From Mangifera indica (Eukaryota; Streptophyta; Magnoliopsida; Sapindales; Anacardiaceae), in the NCBI RefSeq assembly GCF_011075055.1, contig NW_025401204.1, positions 1 through 64,000 on the forward strand: a DNA stretch of 64,000 bases, given 5' to 3'. The number at the start of each line of letters is the position of its first letter. The first letter of the stretch is position 1. The notes beneath the pieces were generated by a model. It was not told where the DNA came from. It saw only the letters and a program-made list of their open reading frames with translations, and did not search any database. Of the stretch, positions 12,875-24,450 are shown piece by piece. The position numbers were made by a program, and so were the translations under genes.

Positions 12875-13025
12875 TGGGCCATAGTCCTGAACATGGCAAC
12901 AAGAGGCCTAATTGACAACAGTCCCAAATTCAAAGCCCAAATGGACGGGTCTATTAGATATTTACACTCTTTATTCAAGCCAAGATCCACACCAGAGCAC
13001 AAGCTTCACCTGACTAAAACCCTAA
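12875..13025 (+). promoter_or_regulatory. Site II and telo-box promoter module upstream of the RPA43 relic
   Basis: TGGGCC at 12875-12880 and AGCCCA (reverse of TGGGCT) at 12934-12939 match plant site II elements. AAACCCTAA at 13017-13025 is a telo-box. Established knowledge: this combination marks promoters of ribosomal-protein and ribosome-biogenesis genes. It lies 126-276 bp upstream of the degenerate RPA43 start codon at 13151, as expected for a Pol I subunit gene. Confidence 0.55.
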
Positions 13026-13150
13026 AAGGGGAACCCGGGTCTCGTCGGGACGAACTGGAAGGGTTTTAGAGTAGCAGAAGCTAGAGTACATAGAGCAGAA
13101 ATATTTCGTCTCTGAAAATTGTGGTGATTGGGTTTAAACTAGAGCTGTAA

Positions 13151-14780
13151 ATGGGGAGATTGAAAGTATGAGATGCTAATTTAGTTCTCTGCTTTTCAAG
13201 TTCGTTTTTACACCCCTAACTGCTTTTGATTTTTTTCTAAAATGTTTTGTTTAATTACAGCTAATGTATCTTTTTTTATTTTTTGAATCTTGTTCTTAAT
13301 TTCGCTTCTCTTATGACACATGAACTTGTAGGAATTAGTTTACATGGGTATTTCGTGTTTGGTATATTTCAACATTGATTTGGATTAATTTCTGTTGAAG
13401 CCATTGGGATTTCATGATCTGTTAACGAGCTTATGAGGCCATTTTCGAAGTCTGATACTTGTTTATATATCAAATTTTTACTCATTAGTCTAGCCTGGCG
13501 TTTATGCCCATCGGTCTTGTTATAATTTTCTTAGTTTGTTTTATATTGCAGATTTAGTGAAATATTTGATGGTGTTGTACTGGCTTACGATGTCAACATT
13601 CTGGATGAAAGTGCAAAAATCCTTTCTGGGATTCATCCGTATTTTGGTGTGAGGCTAAAAGCAGAGCTCTTACTTTTTTCTCCAAAACCAAATATGCTCT
13701 TAGGTGGGTTTTTCAGGATCTTTCACATTCTTTACTACTCATTATCTTATATTGTTATGAACATACAATTGTTTTCATTATTTAAGCTACTATCAAATTA
13801 GGAAAATATTATGAATTTCATATGGTTTAAAAAAATATGATTTTCCAAGGATGCATAGCAGTACATAATCTTAATCATCGTTGCACATCAGTCATCTTGC
13901 ACATTCATTTGGTTTCTAATAATGTTCCTATTTCAGAAGGAAAAGTAGTGAGGCTTACACAAGAGTCCATTCATGTTATTGTTCTTGAGTTTTCGTCTGC
14001 TACTATAGTAGATGATGACATATGAGATGAGTTCTACTATAAAATTGTATGTACTACATATTATTTTGTTTTGGTGTTCTTGGCATTCTCTCCCTTATTT
14101 CTCTGGATTGATTTTACAACTGTTTCTGTGGAAAGTCAATAAAGATTACTTACAAAACTTCCTTATTTCAAACTTAGAAACATGGTGAAGAAGTTTTTGC
14201 TAGCAGATCCCATAAGCAGCATGTGATAACGGTTGGAACCATGATACGATTTCTGGTCAAGAGGTGACACATTGCGTTTCTAGATTTGTATTTTACTTGC
14301 CCTAATAGCTTCCTATAGGAAGTACTCTTTTATTTGCGATTGAGTGACAGTATGCTTAATATCTAAAGATCAATTTAAACTCTGTTTTGATGGTATGCTT
14401 CATGTATGAGGCTTAAACTTAGATTTTATATTGCTTGATCTCTTACCCCTTCATATTTGCAGTTTTGATGAGGAAATCCTTCACATCTTTGGATCCTTAA
14501 GTCCAGCTCAAACAGGTAGCATCCGTTGGTTGGATAGGAAATCAGAAGATGTTTCAGTTGATAGGTTTAAACTTATCTTGGACTCCTAGCACCTTGAAGT
14601 TTTAAAACCTGCAAAACCTTGATCCTAGTACACCTGCTTATGACTATAATTGCTATATGATTATGTAGGAGTACTAGGAAGAGGAGGGAGGGTTTGGAGA
14701 TAACAGAAATGCTGGACAATGGGATCATTGGCGATGGAGCATCTTCATTGAGCAACGACCATTGGATGAAAGAAGCATAG
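13151..14780 (+). pseudogene. RPA43: RNA polymerase I subunit RPA43-like pseudogene with introns
   Basis: This is a decayed copy of the Pol I stalk subunit RPA43 (RPB7-like fold plus OB domain, partner of RPA14). Exon 1 begins at ATG 13151, reads MGRLKV, then hits TGA at 13169-13171 where the family has a serine, before DANLV; the rest of exon 1 is unrecognisable. Later exons keep splice sites and phase. Exon 13552-13703 reads FSEIFDGVVLAYDVNILDE and then SGIHPYFGV. Exon 13937-14046 reads EGKVVRLTQESIHVIVLEF and has TGA at 14023-14025 in place of the conserved Arg codon (a CGA-to-TGA type change). Exon 14178-14263 reads GEEVFASRSHKQHVI. Exon 14463-14564 reads SFDEEILHIFGSLSPAQTG. A last exon, 14669-14780, ends at TAG. 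Introns are retained, so it arose by DNA duplication rather than retrotransposition. The alternative, a functional gene spliced around these lesions, is unlikely because both stops sit in conserved exons. Confidence 0.85.
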
Positions 14781-16059
14781 ATAAGCCGAAGATCATTAGA
14801 ATTTGCTGTGGATTTCTCATTTGTGTAAGGCATTTTCTTGTCTAGGTATCTTTACAATTATTTAGATTAACTAGTCCGATTATTATTAAAGATTCTAATT
14901 TTTTTTGGTTAGTGTTGAATTGTCTTGTGATTTTCCCTTTAATCCCAATGTTTGCTGGTTTCAGGTCTGAAAGCTTTGTACTAGTATAAACTCAGACTTC
15001 ATAGCCAATTAGCCATGTTTACTACCACCTGGTGGGTTCAATATGATGATCTCTGGATTTCGATTGGGCGATTCTCCTCTTTTTGTGGATGTAGTAACAC
15101 ATGTAGATTTCAATTGGTCTATTCATAGGACTGATGACTTCACATGTGAAATCCTTATTCTATTATCACATTCATTTCTGAGAACCCTGCAAACAAAGAA
15201 GGAGAATAAGGCTTAGCAAAAGATAATGGGCTCAGAGTTGCTGGAGCTTAACTCAAAACTTGGGCATAATCACATTATGTAAAGTCAAAGTAAAAGTCTG
15301 AACACACTGCTTTGATTGTGTGAAATAGGTTTCTTTTGTTCAAGATAATTTAAGTCTAAACATATGAATTGGCTTGTCTATTTTCCTATTTGCAAGACTA
15401 ATTATGCCCTATGAGCTCTGTTTTATTTGAAAAACATCAAAATGAGTCCCCGGATTTGTTCTTTCGATACCATTTGCTATCGATTGTGTCTGTTTTAGTA
15501 TTCCTTTGTGTATTTTGCTTTCACTTGCTATTACAACTCAGGGCATGCATAGGTTGAGTAGAAGTTGCATGCTTGGATATAGCAGGCTGATTCCCACTTG
15601 ACGCAATCGATCGACAGGTGAAATTTTGTTCTTGCTAAACAAAATTGTTCGGTTTCCTTTCAGATCTCAGGACAGCCATTTAGAGCTATTTTAAAATTTT
15701 TGATATAGCCGAACTGAAAACTCATTAAAAAGTTGGCGCTTCATTTGCTTTGTACATTTGACCTACTACTAACATCGATATATAAATTACAAGTTACTTT
15801 TAAATGAATACTTCATAGCTTCTTTCCCTAGTGATACGATTCATATTCCCTCTCCCCCCCGGTAATAATAAGTCCATACATCTTGTAACCGACTGATAGA
15901 AGAAAGCAGAGTTGCTTCTGAGGATATATTGTTACTATTTTCTGGTAAGACTGCACCAAGGGTATAATGCAAGATAATTTTGTATGTATTAAATCTTTCG
16001 GCAAGGCCCATCAAGGGATGGATCATGCCCCAATAATTTCTATGGTAGAGGGGATTCAA

Positions 16060-16345
16060 ACCAAACTGGCTTAGTTTCGAATTTATGTTTGACTCAAACA
16101 ATTTGAGTTTGAGATGAAACTTTAGTTTGATAGTTTGATTTGAGTTCAAAGGTTTATCAATAATTTTTTATCGAAGGTTTTATTTTTTTTACAATTTTTT
16201 TTTTTTGATGACTTGTTTGTCTTCTCAAATATCATTATTTATTATTCAAGTCAATTTGAATTTGAATTCAAATTGAAGTTAACTGTTTCAAATTTTAATT
16301 GAATTTGAGTTAGCTTATTTTCAAGTTTAACTAGATTCGAATTTA
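16060..16345. repeat. Degenerate AT-rich repeat with GAATTTGAATTC-type palindromes
   Basis: This stretch is built of imperfect iterations of short self-complementary words around TTGAATTCAAA. The same wording recurs at 17810-18490, 22370-22745, 24560-24890, 26640-27110, 29480-29830 and 36575-37090, so it looks like a dispersed repeat family rather than local low complexity. Confidence 0.4.
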
Positions 16346-17809
16346 CTACAAGATTATAAGGTAGTAATTAATCTAATAACTATTAAATTATGTAACTAAA
16401 GAGTTTTGAAATTTATATATTATCAAAAGAATTCGAACCCGTACTCTCATGGTGACGCCCAACTTCTTTGTCCCTTAACTAGTACTTCGGGGCAGCACTT
16501 AATATATTATTGTTACAGCTAGCAATACTTTGCCTTTGTTAACATCCTAGTCATCTGCAAAAAGACACTTTGAGATTATTTCAGATAAGGATTTTATATA
16601 AAGAATAGGTCTCTTCCCTTTCACGGGATTGGCCAATCCATATAATTATACAACTAATGGAATGGGACTGTGACATTAAGGGATAAATCCACCGTCCAAA
16701 ATGTGGTCAGAAAAGCTGGAACAAAAAGAGAGGATAGATTTTTGCTTTGGAGAGTGCGCTGACATAACAAAAGCAGAAGCTCTGGATTAAAAATAATATG
16801 ATTAGTCCGTTCTGATGGGTTCTCTAGTTAATACGGTTGTACTGAAATGAGTAGATAGTGCACTTTCTATCTGGGCTGTCTTCTCCTTTAGGTTGCATGG
16901 ATAGTGGATTACAAGCTGTACAAATAATGAGGTCTGGCCGTGTACGGTTCTCCATCTTCCTCAATCACAATATTTCTCACCGTAGGCACTTGCACCTCTG
17001 TCATGACATGGATTAATGAGAGAACAAGTTATTTTTATTTGATTCTTCTTTTTTCCTTGGTGACTCTACTCCTCATCTCATCTTACTATTTACTGTTTCA
17101 GTCTAACTCTATTCAAATTAATTATTTTGAATTCAAATAAATTTAAATTAACAACTATTCAGATAAGCTCGAATTCAACCTTAGTTTATTATCTTAATGA
17201 TTCTAAATAAGCTTAACTTACAGACAATTATGCATAGAAAGAAGACTCCGCCGGTGAGCTTAACACACTGTATGCTTAAATTTGGCATTCAATGTTATAG
17301 ATAGTTCAACTTCATAATAAATGGCATGCATGCAACTTGGAGAAAAGATTATTTTTTAGCAAGTGGATTTTTTCTTATTATGCAGCACCGCACCAACCTC
17401 CAAAAAGTAACCTTGTCTTCTACCTCTTCCATCCCACGAACGGGATCAGGAACCAACCAAAGAGGTCGGCAGATTTGGAACCAGCTTCTTCTTTTTTATA
17501 TTGAGTCGATTGGTTTTATTTAACTACACAAAATTTAGTGCATATTTTCAATCGTCAAGTACGTTAAAATCCTAATAAAGTTGTCGATACAGTGTTTTTA
17601 AAATTGCATCTAATTGTACAAGATTAATGGATGAGGATGATGATGATCAAATACAATGTTCTGAACAATGGAATCGTAAAAATATAATCTTGGGCTGTCA
17701 TGTTTTGAGTTCGTGTTGATGAAGAAGCTGTCAAAGATCTAAGAAACCCGGCATATGTATCTTCTCATACTAAGTGTAATTATTTGTTTAGTGTGCATTC
17801 AAGGCAGGG

Positions 17810-18490
17810 GTGGCTTAGATTCAAACCACGCTGAGTATGGGGTTGAATCAAGTTTGGATTGACTCTATAATACTCATCTCGAATTCAAACTCATTTGAAC
17901 TAGTATATAGTATTATTAAAGGATTGTCGATGTCATTAAAGAGGTGAAAAATATGACCGATCAAATGAATAATATCACTAGATAGATAAGTGAGTCAAGC
18001 TATTGAACTAAAATTTTAACTCAAGATTAACGGATCGGATCCATGCCTAACTGATACAGGTGGATATAAACTAAACCAAGTCTGATCATCTCTTGATTTA
18101 AGTTTGATTCAGATAAAAACTGGTTCAACTCAATTTAGCTCAAGTTTTACTTAAATTCATAGTTTAAATTTGTAGTTTGGATTTGTAGCTAGAGTTGGAC
18201 TTGAATTTGTGATTCAAGTTTGCAACTCATTAACATGCAAGATGATGTTATTGTACCCAATCATGTACAAAAACAAAAATAACGTCATTTTGTAAATGAG
18301 TTATAAACTCGAACCATGAATCTAAATCATAAGTTTACGTTATGAATTAAACAAAACTAAATTGAACATCTCTAACTCTAATTTAACTAAGTTTAAAAAA
18401 CGAACCAACTCTTTTAACTATACTCGGTTCAAAGTTAAATTAAACAAATTTGAATTAAACCGAACTGAGTCAAGCCGGCTTATGAAAGAA
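17810..18490. repeat. Degenerate AT-rich dispersed repeat block
   Basis: A long run of phrases such as GAATTCAAACTCATTTGAAC and repeated AATTTG/CAAATT words, of the same type as the block at 16060. It starts near AGGGGTGGCTTAGATTC. No terminal inverted repeat or target duplication could be fixed. Confidence 0.4.
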
Positions 18491-19080
18491 GCCAAAGCTG
18501 AAAGACACCCACACGTTTGCTTGCATTTTAAAGTGTTTGATAGCTTAACCACGCCAGGAATAATGAAGACAAATCACCTAAGCCAGCCAAGCTAACTTTC
18601 ATACGCCGAAAGTTGGTGAAATATAAATCCAAATTACAAGCGTCTGTTCGTGCTCAACAAATGCTTGTTATTTTGTCTCTAAACAGGCCGTGCATGTGCC
18701 AGTGAAGTGATTATACTATACAATTATTTCTCATTAGCATGCCTTGTCGGCCTTAATCCAAATTTATTTACCAATCCAAAAGCTTGGTGGATGATGAAAA
18801 ACGATAAAACAGATTCCTTCCCACAACACTGCCGACAGATCATTCTGTCCACCTTCCATTACTAATTTACACATCTTTTATAGGCCAGAGCGTATTACAC
18901 AGAATGCAAGCAATTCATGAGTCTGAGAATTACAAAAAGAAAAGTCACCCCATTGGAGAAGGAGAGGGTGGGTCCGTGAGCGCGAGTGAGGCCCGTGACA
19001 TAGTTCAATACAACTAAGCAGTTGCGAACCTAGACTTTACTTTTCTCTCAAGAACTTCCCAGGTCCTCAATTGTATTATC

Positions 19081-21150
19081 CATTTTAATAAAATAATAAG
19101 AAAATTTTATTGGCCTATTTGGCGGTGGGGGACTCTTTCTTCATGCTTCCAAGAATAGAAGACAACCCCGTGGCAGCTTTACACAATCACGTGGCATAAA
19201 TGTGCAGAATTGAAGCCCAGTCAACCATTGCTGCCACGACATTTGTTATAACTATGAGAGCATATTATCTTCGAACCTAAAAGATGGTTTGAGTACTTAA
19301 AAAAGGAAATTTAAAATTTTTTAATATTATATCAATATTAAAATTTTAAAATTTATCTTATTTAATATAATTAATTTTAATTTAAGATGACGATTCAATT
19401 TAAATAAAGTTTTTTATTATAAAAAAAATTCTTATCTTATAATCTAGGATTCTAATCTACTAATCTTAACGTATTGAATTATAAAGTTATTATTTGAATT
19501 AAAATTTAATTAATATATTAATCTTATAAATATAAAAATTATCCAAGAGGAGATAAATCCGAACGAAAATATAGAAATTTAATATTACATCACTTTAGTA
19601 GATATCATGTCTAACTCTTATTTTACATCACCGTAGTAAATATCAAACTTAACTATCTAATTCTCAACACCATAATTGTAAAATATCTTCCATAGAATTA
19701 TTAATTATATATATCAGTTGATGATAAAAAATTTTATCAATAATAATTTATCACGTGATTATACATTATTGTTTATACTCGAATTTGTACTTATTATTTA
19801 AACAAGTAGTTTTACACATTTTTATAATCTAAATGGATACATAAGAATTATATAATTACAATTTTAGCCATCCCTAATATCAGCAAATATTCTCCAAATC
19901 TTCCTACAATTTTTGTCTTAACAAAAGCAAAGAAAATAAAAACAATTTTGAAAACAAAAGAAAACAAAATTGGACAATTTTTAGTGCATGATACAGTCTA
20001 TTTGTTATTATAGAAAGATTATATTCCATTATTTTCTGCTAAAAATCGAATTATTTCAAACATTGAATTGAACAATGATCCTTAAATCTTAACAAGTGGG
20101 GTACTAAAATTGGTTCTGTGACATTTTGGGCGCATGTACCCTCACTGACATTACATACATGTGGACCCATGTATGTGATTGGATCATTCGATGATCAATG
20201 AAGTGCCACGTGTTATGATCATAGAGGAATGATTAGAAAAATAAGTTTGGAAGGGGGTAAATAGAGTGATTGGGAGGAAAGACTTTGGCAGTTTGTTTTC
20301 AGCCACACAAAGAAGAGGAAAGAATGGGGCATCCTTGCACATGGTGCATTGTTAGATATGGAGAGGAGAAATATGGAACGGGATTCTTTTGGGAAAAATT
20401 ACCTTTTAAATTTTTGGTAAATTTGAACTACTTTAGAACGAATTTGCATTTGCATGTGGTGGTGGATTACAACTTTTAATAAATTATAATCAAATCAAAT
20501 CGAGATTAACAAATATCAGTTCGAACTTAATTTAAATTCAAAACTTTAATTTGTGTTCGGCTTGTACATGCTAATATACGATGCACTATATAAAAAAATA
20601 TCATTTGAGAAGCAGAAAGTGAGGTGAGCTTCATTGTTGGTATTGATATTAAGTCGAGTTTAATTTGATTACCTTAAAGATTATTGAATAATAAATGATT
20701 ATTATATTTATTAAGATTAACATGTATTAATATTTATTATATTGTGTTTTGTTGGTAGTAATAAAATAATATTAATATGTTATTTTACTTTAATACCCTT
20801 ATAAAAATTATTGTTAATAAATTAAATTAAGATTATATTTGGTGAAACTAACTTGTTTTATGTTAAAGTTTTTTATTTGTGTACATTCTAAAATTATCTT
20901 CATGTTAATAATAAAGTTTGGTTTTTTATGTTATCAAATTATGAATTTTTTCATTTGATATATTTTTTGAAAAATATTTTCAACAATTTTTTCTTTTCTT
21001 ATTATTATTTGCTAACTAGAGCCGATCTTTATTTGTACTTGACACGACTTATTAATTTGCATGCCACTCAAATATTTAAATGTGGAAATGCAACGACGGA
21101 AATTTTTTTAATGTAATTAATTTCAATATGGAGGGCAAATTCGCCAGCGT
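19081..21150. other. AT-rich intergenic DNA upstream of the SAUR49-like gene
   Basis: This stretch is very AT-rich at 19250-20060 and 20480-21110, and the second part resembles the AT-rich repeats at 24000-24450 and 59060-59520. Two G-box cores (CACGTG) lie at 19188-19193 and 20207-20212, the latter about 1.1 kb upstream of the SAUR start; a regulatory role is unproven. Confidence 0.4.
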
Positions 21151-21156
21151 GAATCT

Positions 21157-21163
21157 TTATAAA
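21157..21163 (+). promoter_or_regulatory. TATA box of the SAUR49-like gene
   Basis: TTATAAA lies about 120 bp upstream of the ATG at 21282, which would place transcription start near 21190 and give a leader of about 90 nt. This is a good match in a plausible position. Confidence 0.55.
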
Positions 21164-21281
21164 CCTTGACGTTCGCATTGTCCCAATCCCCCAATATTCT
21201 CTCTTATTATCACTGTTGTCAAGAGTAACTGAAACGGAAGCCAAACAGACCATACTTTCCCTTGCTCTCTCGTCTAGGAAA

Positions 21282-21722
21282 ATGTCTGCCGGAATTGGAA
21301 AATGCAGCAAAATCCGTCACATTGTCAGGCTAAGGCAATTTCTACGGAGGTGGCGTAACAAGGCCCGCATGTCGGCTAATCACATACCCCCACCAGACGT
21401 CCCCGCCGGACACGTGGCGGTGTACGTTGGCGGCAGTTACAGGAGATTCGTGGTGCGTGCGACGTACCTCAACCATCCCGTCTTCTGGAAACTGCTTGTC
21501 CAAGCTGAAGAAGAATACGGATTCACTAACCAGGGTCCTTTGGCTTTCCCATGTGACGAGTCCGTGTTTGAAGAAGTGCTTCGATTCGTTTCACGGTCGT
21601 CGGAATCCGGACGCTCTTCTCGGTTCGTGAATCTAGAGGATTTTCAGAGAAACTGCCACGTGGGCATCAAGAAAAGACTTGATTTTTTGATTGAATCTCA
21701 ACCTCTTCTCCATGGGAAATAA
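21282..21722 (+). CDS. SAUR family protein, SAUR49-like
   Basis: An intronless small auxin-up RNA protein of 146 residues. SAURs of this kind act at the plasma membrane, where they inhibit PP2C.D phosphatases and so favour H+-ATPase activity and cell expansion. The chosen start is the ATG at 21282 (MSAGIGKCSKIRHIVRLRQ), because the family begins with this basic GKCSKIRHIVRLRQ block; the open frame runs further upstream, but that part shows no conservation. The SAUR core covers about residues 42-112: PPDVPAGHVAVYVG, RRFVVRATYLNHPVF, LLVQAEEEYGF, GPLAFPCDESVFEEVLRF. The C-terminal tail ends near ESQPLLHGK, as in Arabidopsis At4g34750 (SAUR49). A TATA box sits at 21157. No neighbouring SAUR cluster is present. 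Confidence 0.94.
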   Translation: MSAGIGKCSKIRHIVRLRQFLRRWRNKARMSANHIPPPDVPAGHVAVYVGGSYRRFVVRATYLNHPVFWKLLVQAEEEYGFTNQGPLAFPCDESVFEEVLRFVSRSSESGRSSRFVNLEDFQRNCHVGIKKRLDFLIESQPLLHGK

Positions 21723-22369
21723 GGTAAAATATAATAATAAAGTTAAAATGGTTTGATTCTGACCCGGGTCTGACTCAGTCCGAGTTATCTCGCTCGTTGG
21801 TTTCAACGGAAGATTGGAAACGGAATCTTCAAGCTTAAAAGTTCAAGTACAGAGGCCGAGTTCATGTATGTGATTGACTCGGTTGAGTTGAGTTTAGTAA
21901 TTCTTGTGGTTAATACTAATTCTTATGGCTTTATTCTGGCATAAATGTATGTTAAATTGGGTGGCGAGCTAAGATTTGAGCAGAGTCATAATATAAAATA
22001 CTCCGGAGAATTCGTGGAGATGGCAGAATGAGGTGGGTGAATTATCCACCGAGTCGTCCCGGGTTCTGAATAGGAGTAAACAAGACTTGAAGAGGAAGGC
22101 GAAGAAGAAAAAAGAGCTCAAATTTGTAAATTTATGTGATTTATTGATTGTTTTTTCTTTATAATTTTTAAAATGAAATATTGCAGAGAAACTCTGGTAT
22201 GATTCTCCATTATTGAATATTTTTATAGAAATAGAATGATGAGCCCTTGTGGGATGTTATAATGGCAACAAGCCACGTGAAAGCAGAGAGTCTGCCATTT
22301 TGCTCTGTTTTTCTCCTGGTTTCAACTCAAGTTTGTCTTCCACTTTGAATTGACACCCTTGCTTGGCCT

Positions 22370-22745
22370 GAATTCAAGCTGAATCCGAACGCAGGTTGGC
22401 TTGAATGTATAATCAGAGGGATGTCTAATGAGAGCGCTCAAGCTGGTGAGCTGGGATTTAGGAAAGTTCGAGTTTGGGCTTAGCCTAGGCTTAAAGTTTA
22501 AAGTTCGAAGTTCGTCTTATATATATGGTTCGAATTTATAACTAGCTTTAATAATAATCAGAATGAAGTTATTTTTTATTGTTAAAATAATATTATTTTA
22601 TCGATTATTTAGATGGATTCAATTCAAACTCAAGCCAATCGAATGATTAATTCATGAATTGTATCAAGTCAAACTTCTCATAACTTGAGTTTGCTCAATT
22701 TTCAGAGGAACCTAGAACCCTAACTCGTGTTCGACTTGAGCTTTA
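22370..22745. repeat. Degenerate AT-rich dispersed repeat block
   Basis: The same TTGAATTCAAA-type vocabulary as at 16060 and 17810, here including GATTCAATTCAAACTCAAGC. Boundaries are approximate. Confidence 0.35.
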
Positions 22746-23999
22746 CCTATTTGAAAAAGAAAACATGGTACACAATCTGTTGAAAAGGACATGACACATT
22801 ATACTGAACAAAAAGAAAGAAAACAATGTGATAACTCTGACTTTCAAGCTCCTAGTGCTTGAAAGTGGATGCCATAATTTAATTTTTTCAGAGTCCCTGT
22901 CCAGAAAGCGATGGCTGAGATTTGAGAGGAGGTTCCGAAAGTAGTAGAAAGCAGGAGTAGTGGAGAATTATGGCGACTTAAACTGGAAGAACGTATTTTC
23001 AGGCAAAGTCTAATTTGTTGCAGAAACTAGATTAGATTGGTGGTGGTGGACGGTCCCAAATCAAGTTTCCAGTATTAGGGTGTGATCGAAATGGAATGAG
23101 ATTTGGGCAAATCCATTATCATCTGTTAAAAACAAAAAAGAAAGTTGGACGGTTTGGTAATGGCTTACTTCTGACCAAGCCCAACATAGCCCAAGGCACT
23201 TCTGGTTGCTATTGGGTTCTCAAAAGTGTGCTGTGTGGGTTTACACAGACCCAACTTAGCAATGCAGAATTCCAATGTGCATGTCTCACTATCAGTTGAT
23301 CCTAGGCCCACCATTAGATAGGCTTATCTAAAAAACCAATTCAAGATTATCAAAAAAGACAATAAACACAGATTTAAAAATAATTTAATCTTAAATTCGA
23401 TCAAAACTAATATGAACTTGATTTGTTCAATTTAAACTCGAATAGTTTAGATCAAATTCAACCCTAATTGAAGTGCAATATCACATTAATTAGAAGATAT
23501 AGTTCAAGCAATATAACTTTTTCTTTACTAATTGCGGTGATGTTGATGAATTACAATCCAGGTTCCAGTTTGTATGCTCTTCACTAAAATTCACCAACCT
23601 TTTCGGTTTGCATTTACATAGAAGTAGGAATAATGATCTTATTATTGGTGAAGAGTTTTGAAAGACAGCATTGATAACACTGCCGGTTGGTGGGGGCACA
23701 AGAAGGTTGCAGGAGCTCTGTGAGTTAGCCAATAGGAATAGCAGTACGTACGGTAATGGTGGGGAATCAGGTTTGGACAGACAAAATTAAATTTCTGCCG
23801 TCTTCACCGTGCTTGAAGCCTGGCTGGTTAAACTCATGACCGGATGTTTCATGTGGGCGTCAATAATGCACAAACATGCTCCAAAAGGATCCGTCCAAGA
23901 TAGGGAGGAAAATTTGGCTCCCCAATCCGACTCCCTAGCCCGCCCTTCCTCGAACAAGATAAGGATTTCTGATGAAAAAGTAGATGAAAATAACTAAAA

Positions 24000-24450
24000 T
24001 CTATGTGATAAAGACAAATATGAAAATATTTATCAATTTATTATATATAAATAATTATTATATTTGATAAAAATAAGTAGGTATAAATAATTATTATGTT
24101 TGATTAAAAATAATAAAATAATATGAATAAATTAATTTACTTAAATACCCTTAGGTATACTTATTTTAAAATATTTTTTTTTATATTACTTGTTAGATTA
24201 ATTGAAAATGAGGTTAATTTTATCCTAAAAAATATAATTATAATAAAATCAAGATTATCTTAATAATATTTTAAAACTTAAGATGAAAATGGTAATCAAA
24301 TTATCACTTATATTATCTGTCATAATATTATTGATAATAAAATATTACTGTAATTTTTTATTACTGACAAACTAAACAAAGTAATTTAAGTAATAAAAAA
24401 TAAATTATCAAAATAATCTATATTGACTGAAACCAAATAACCCTTTAATG
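24000..24450. repeat. AT-rich MITE-like repeat
   Basis: This stretch is almost entirely A and T. It shares phrases such as TAAATAATTATTATATTTGAT and TTACTTGTTAGATTAATTGAAAA with 59060-59350, and partly with 20690-20900. This suggests an old AT-rich non-autonomous element family; no target duplication was identified. Confidence 0.35.

Larger units (their letters stand above)
14781..19080. other. Intergenic, no gene recognised
   Basis: The sequence just after the RPA43 relic (14781-15700) shows no coding similarity. From 16040 to 18490 there are several blocks of degenerate self-complementary TTGAATTCAAA-like repeats. Near 16430-16500 a GAATTCGAACCCG stretch resembles a reversed Pol III B box, possibly a SINE remnant, but no tRNA-like fold is evident. 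Confidence 0.45.

Noticed and set aside
21216..21281. Upstream extension of the SAUR49-like frame (MSRVTETEAKQ...)
   Set aside because: The frame is open, but the family starts at the GKCSKIRHIVRLRQ block, and a TATA box at 21157 places this stretch in the leader.
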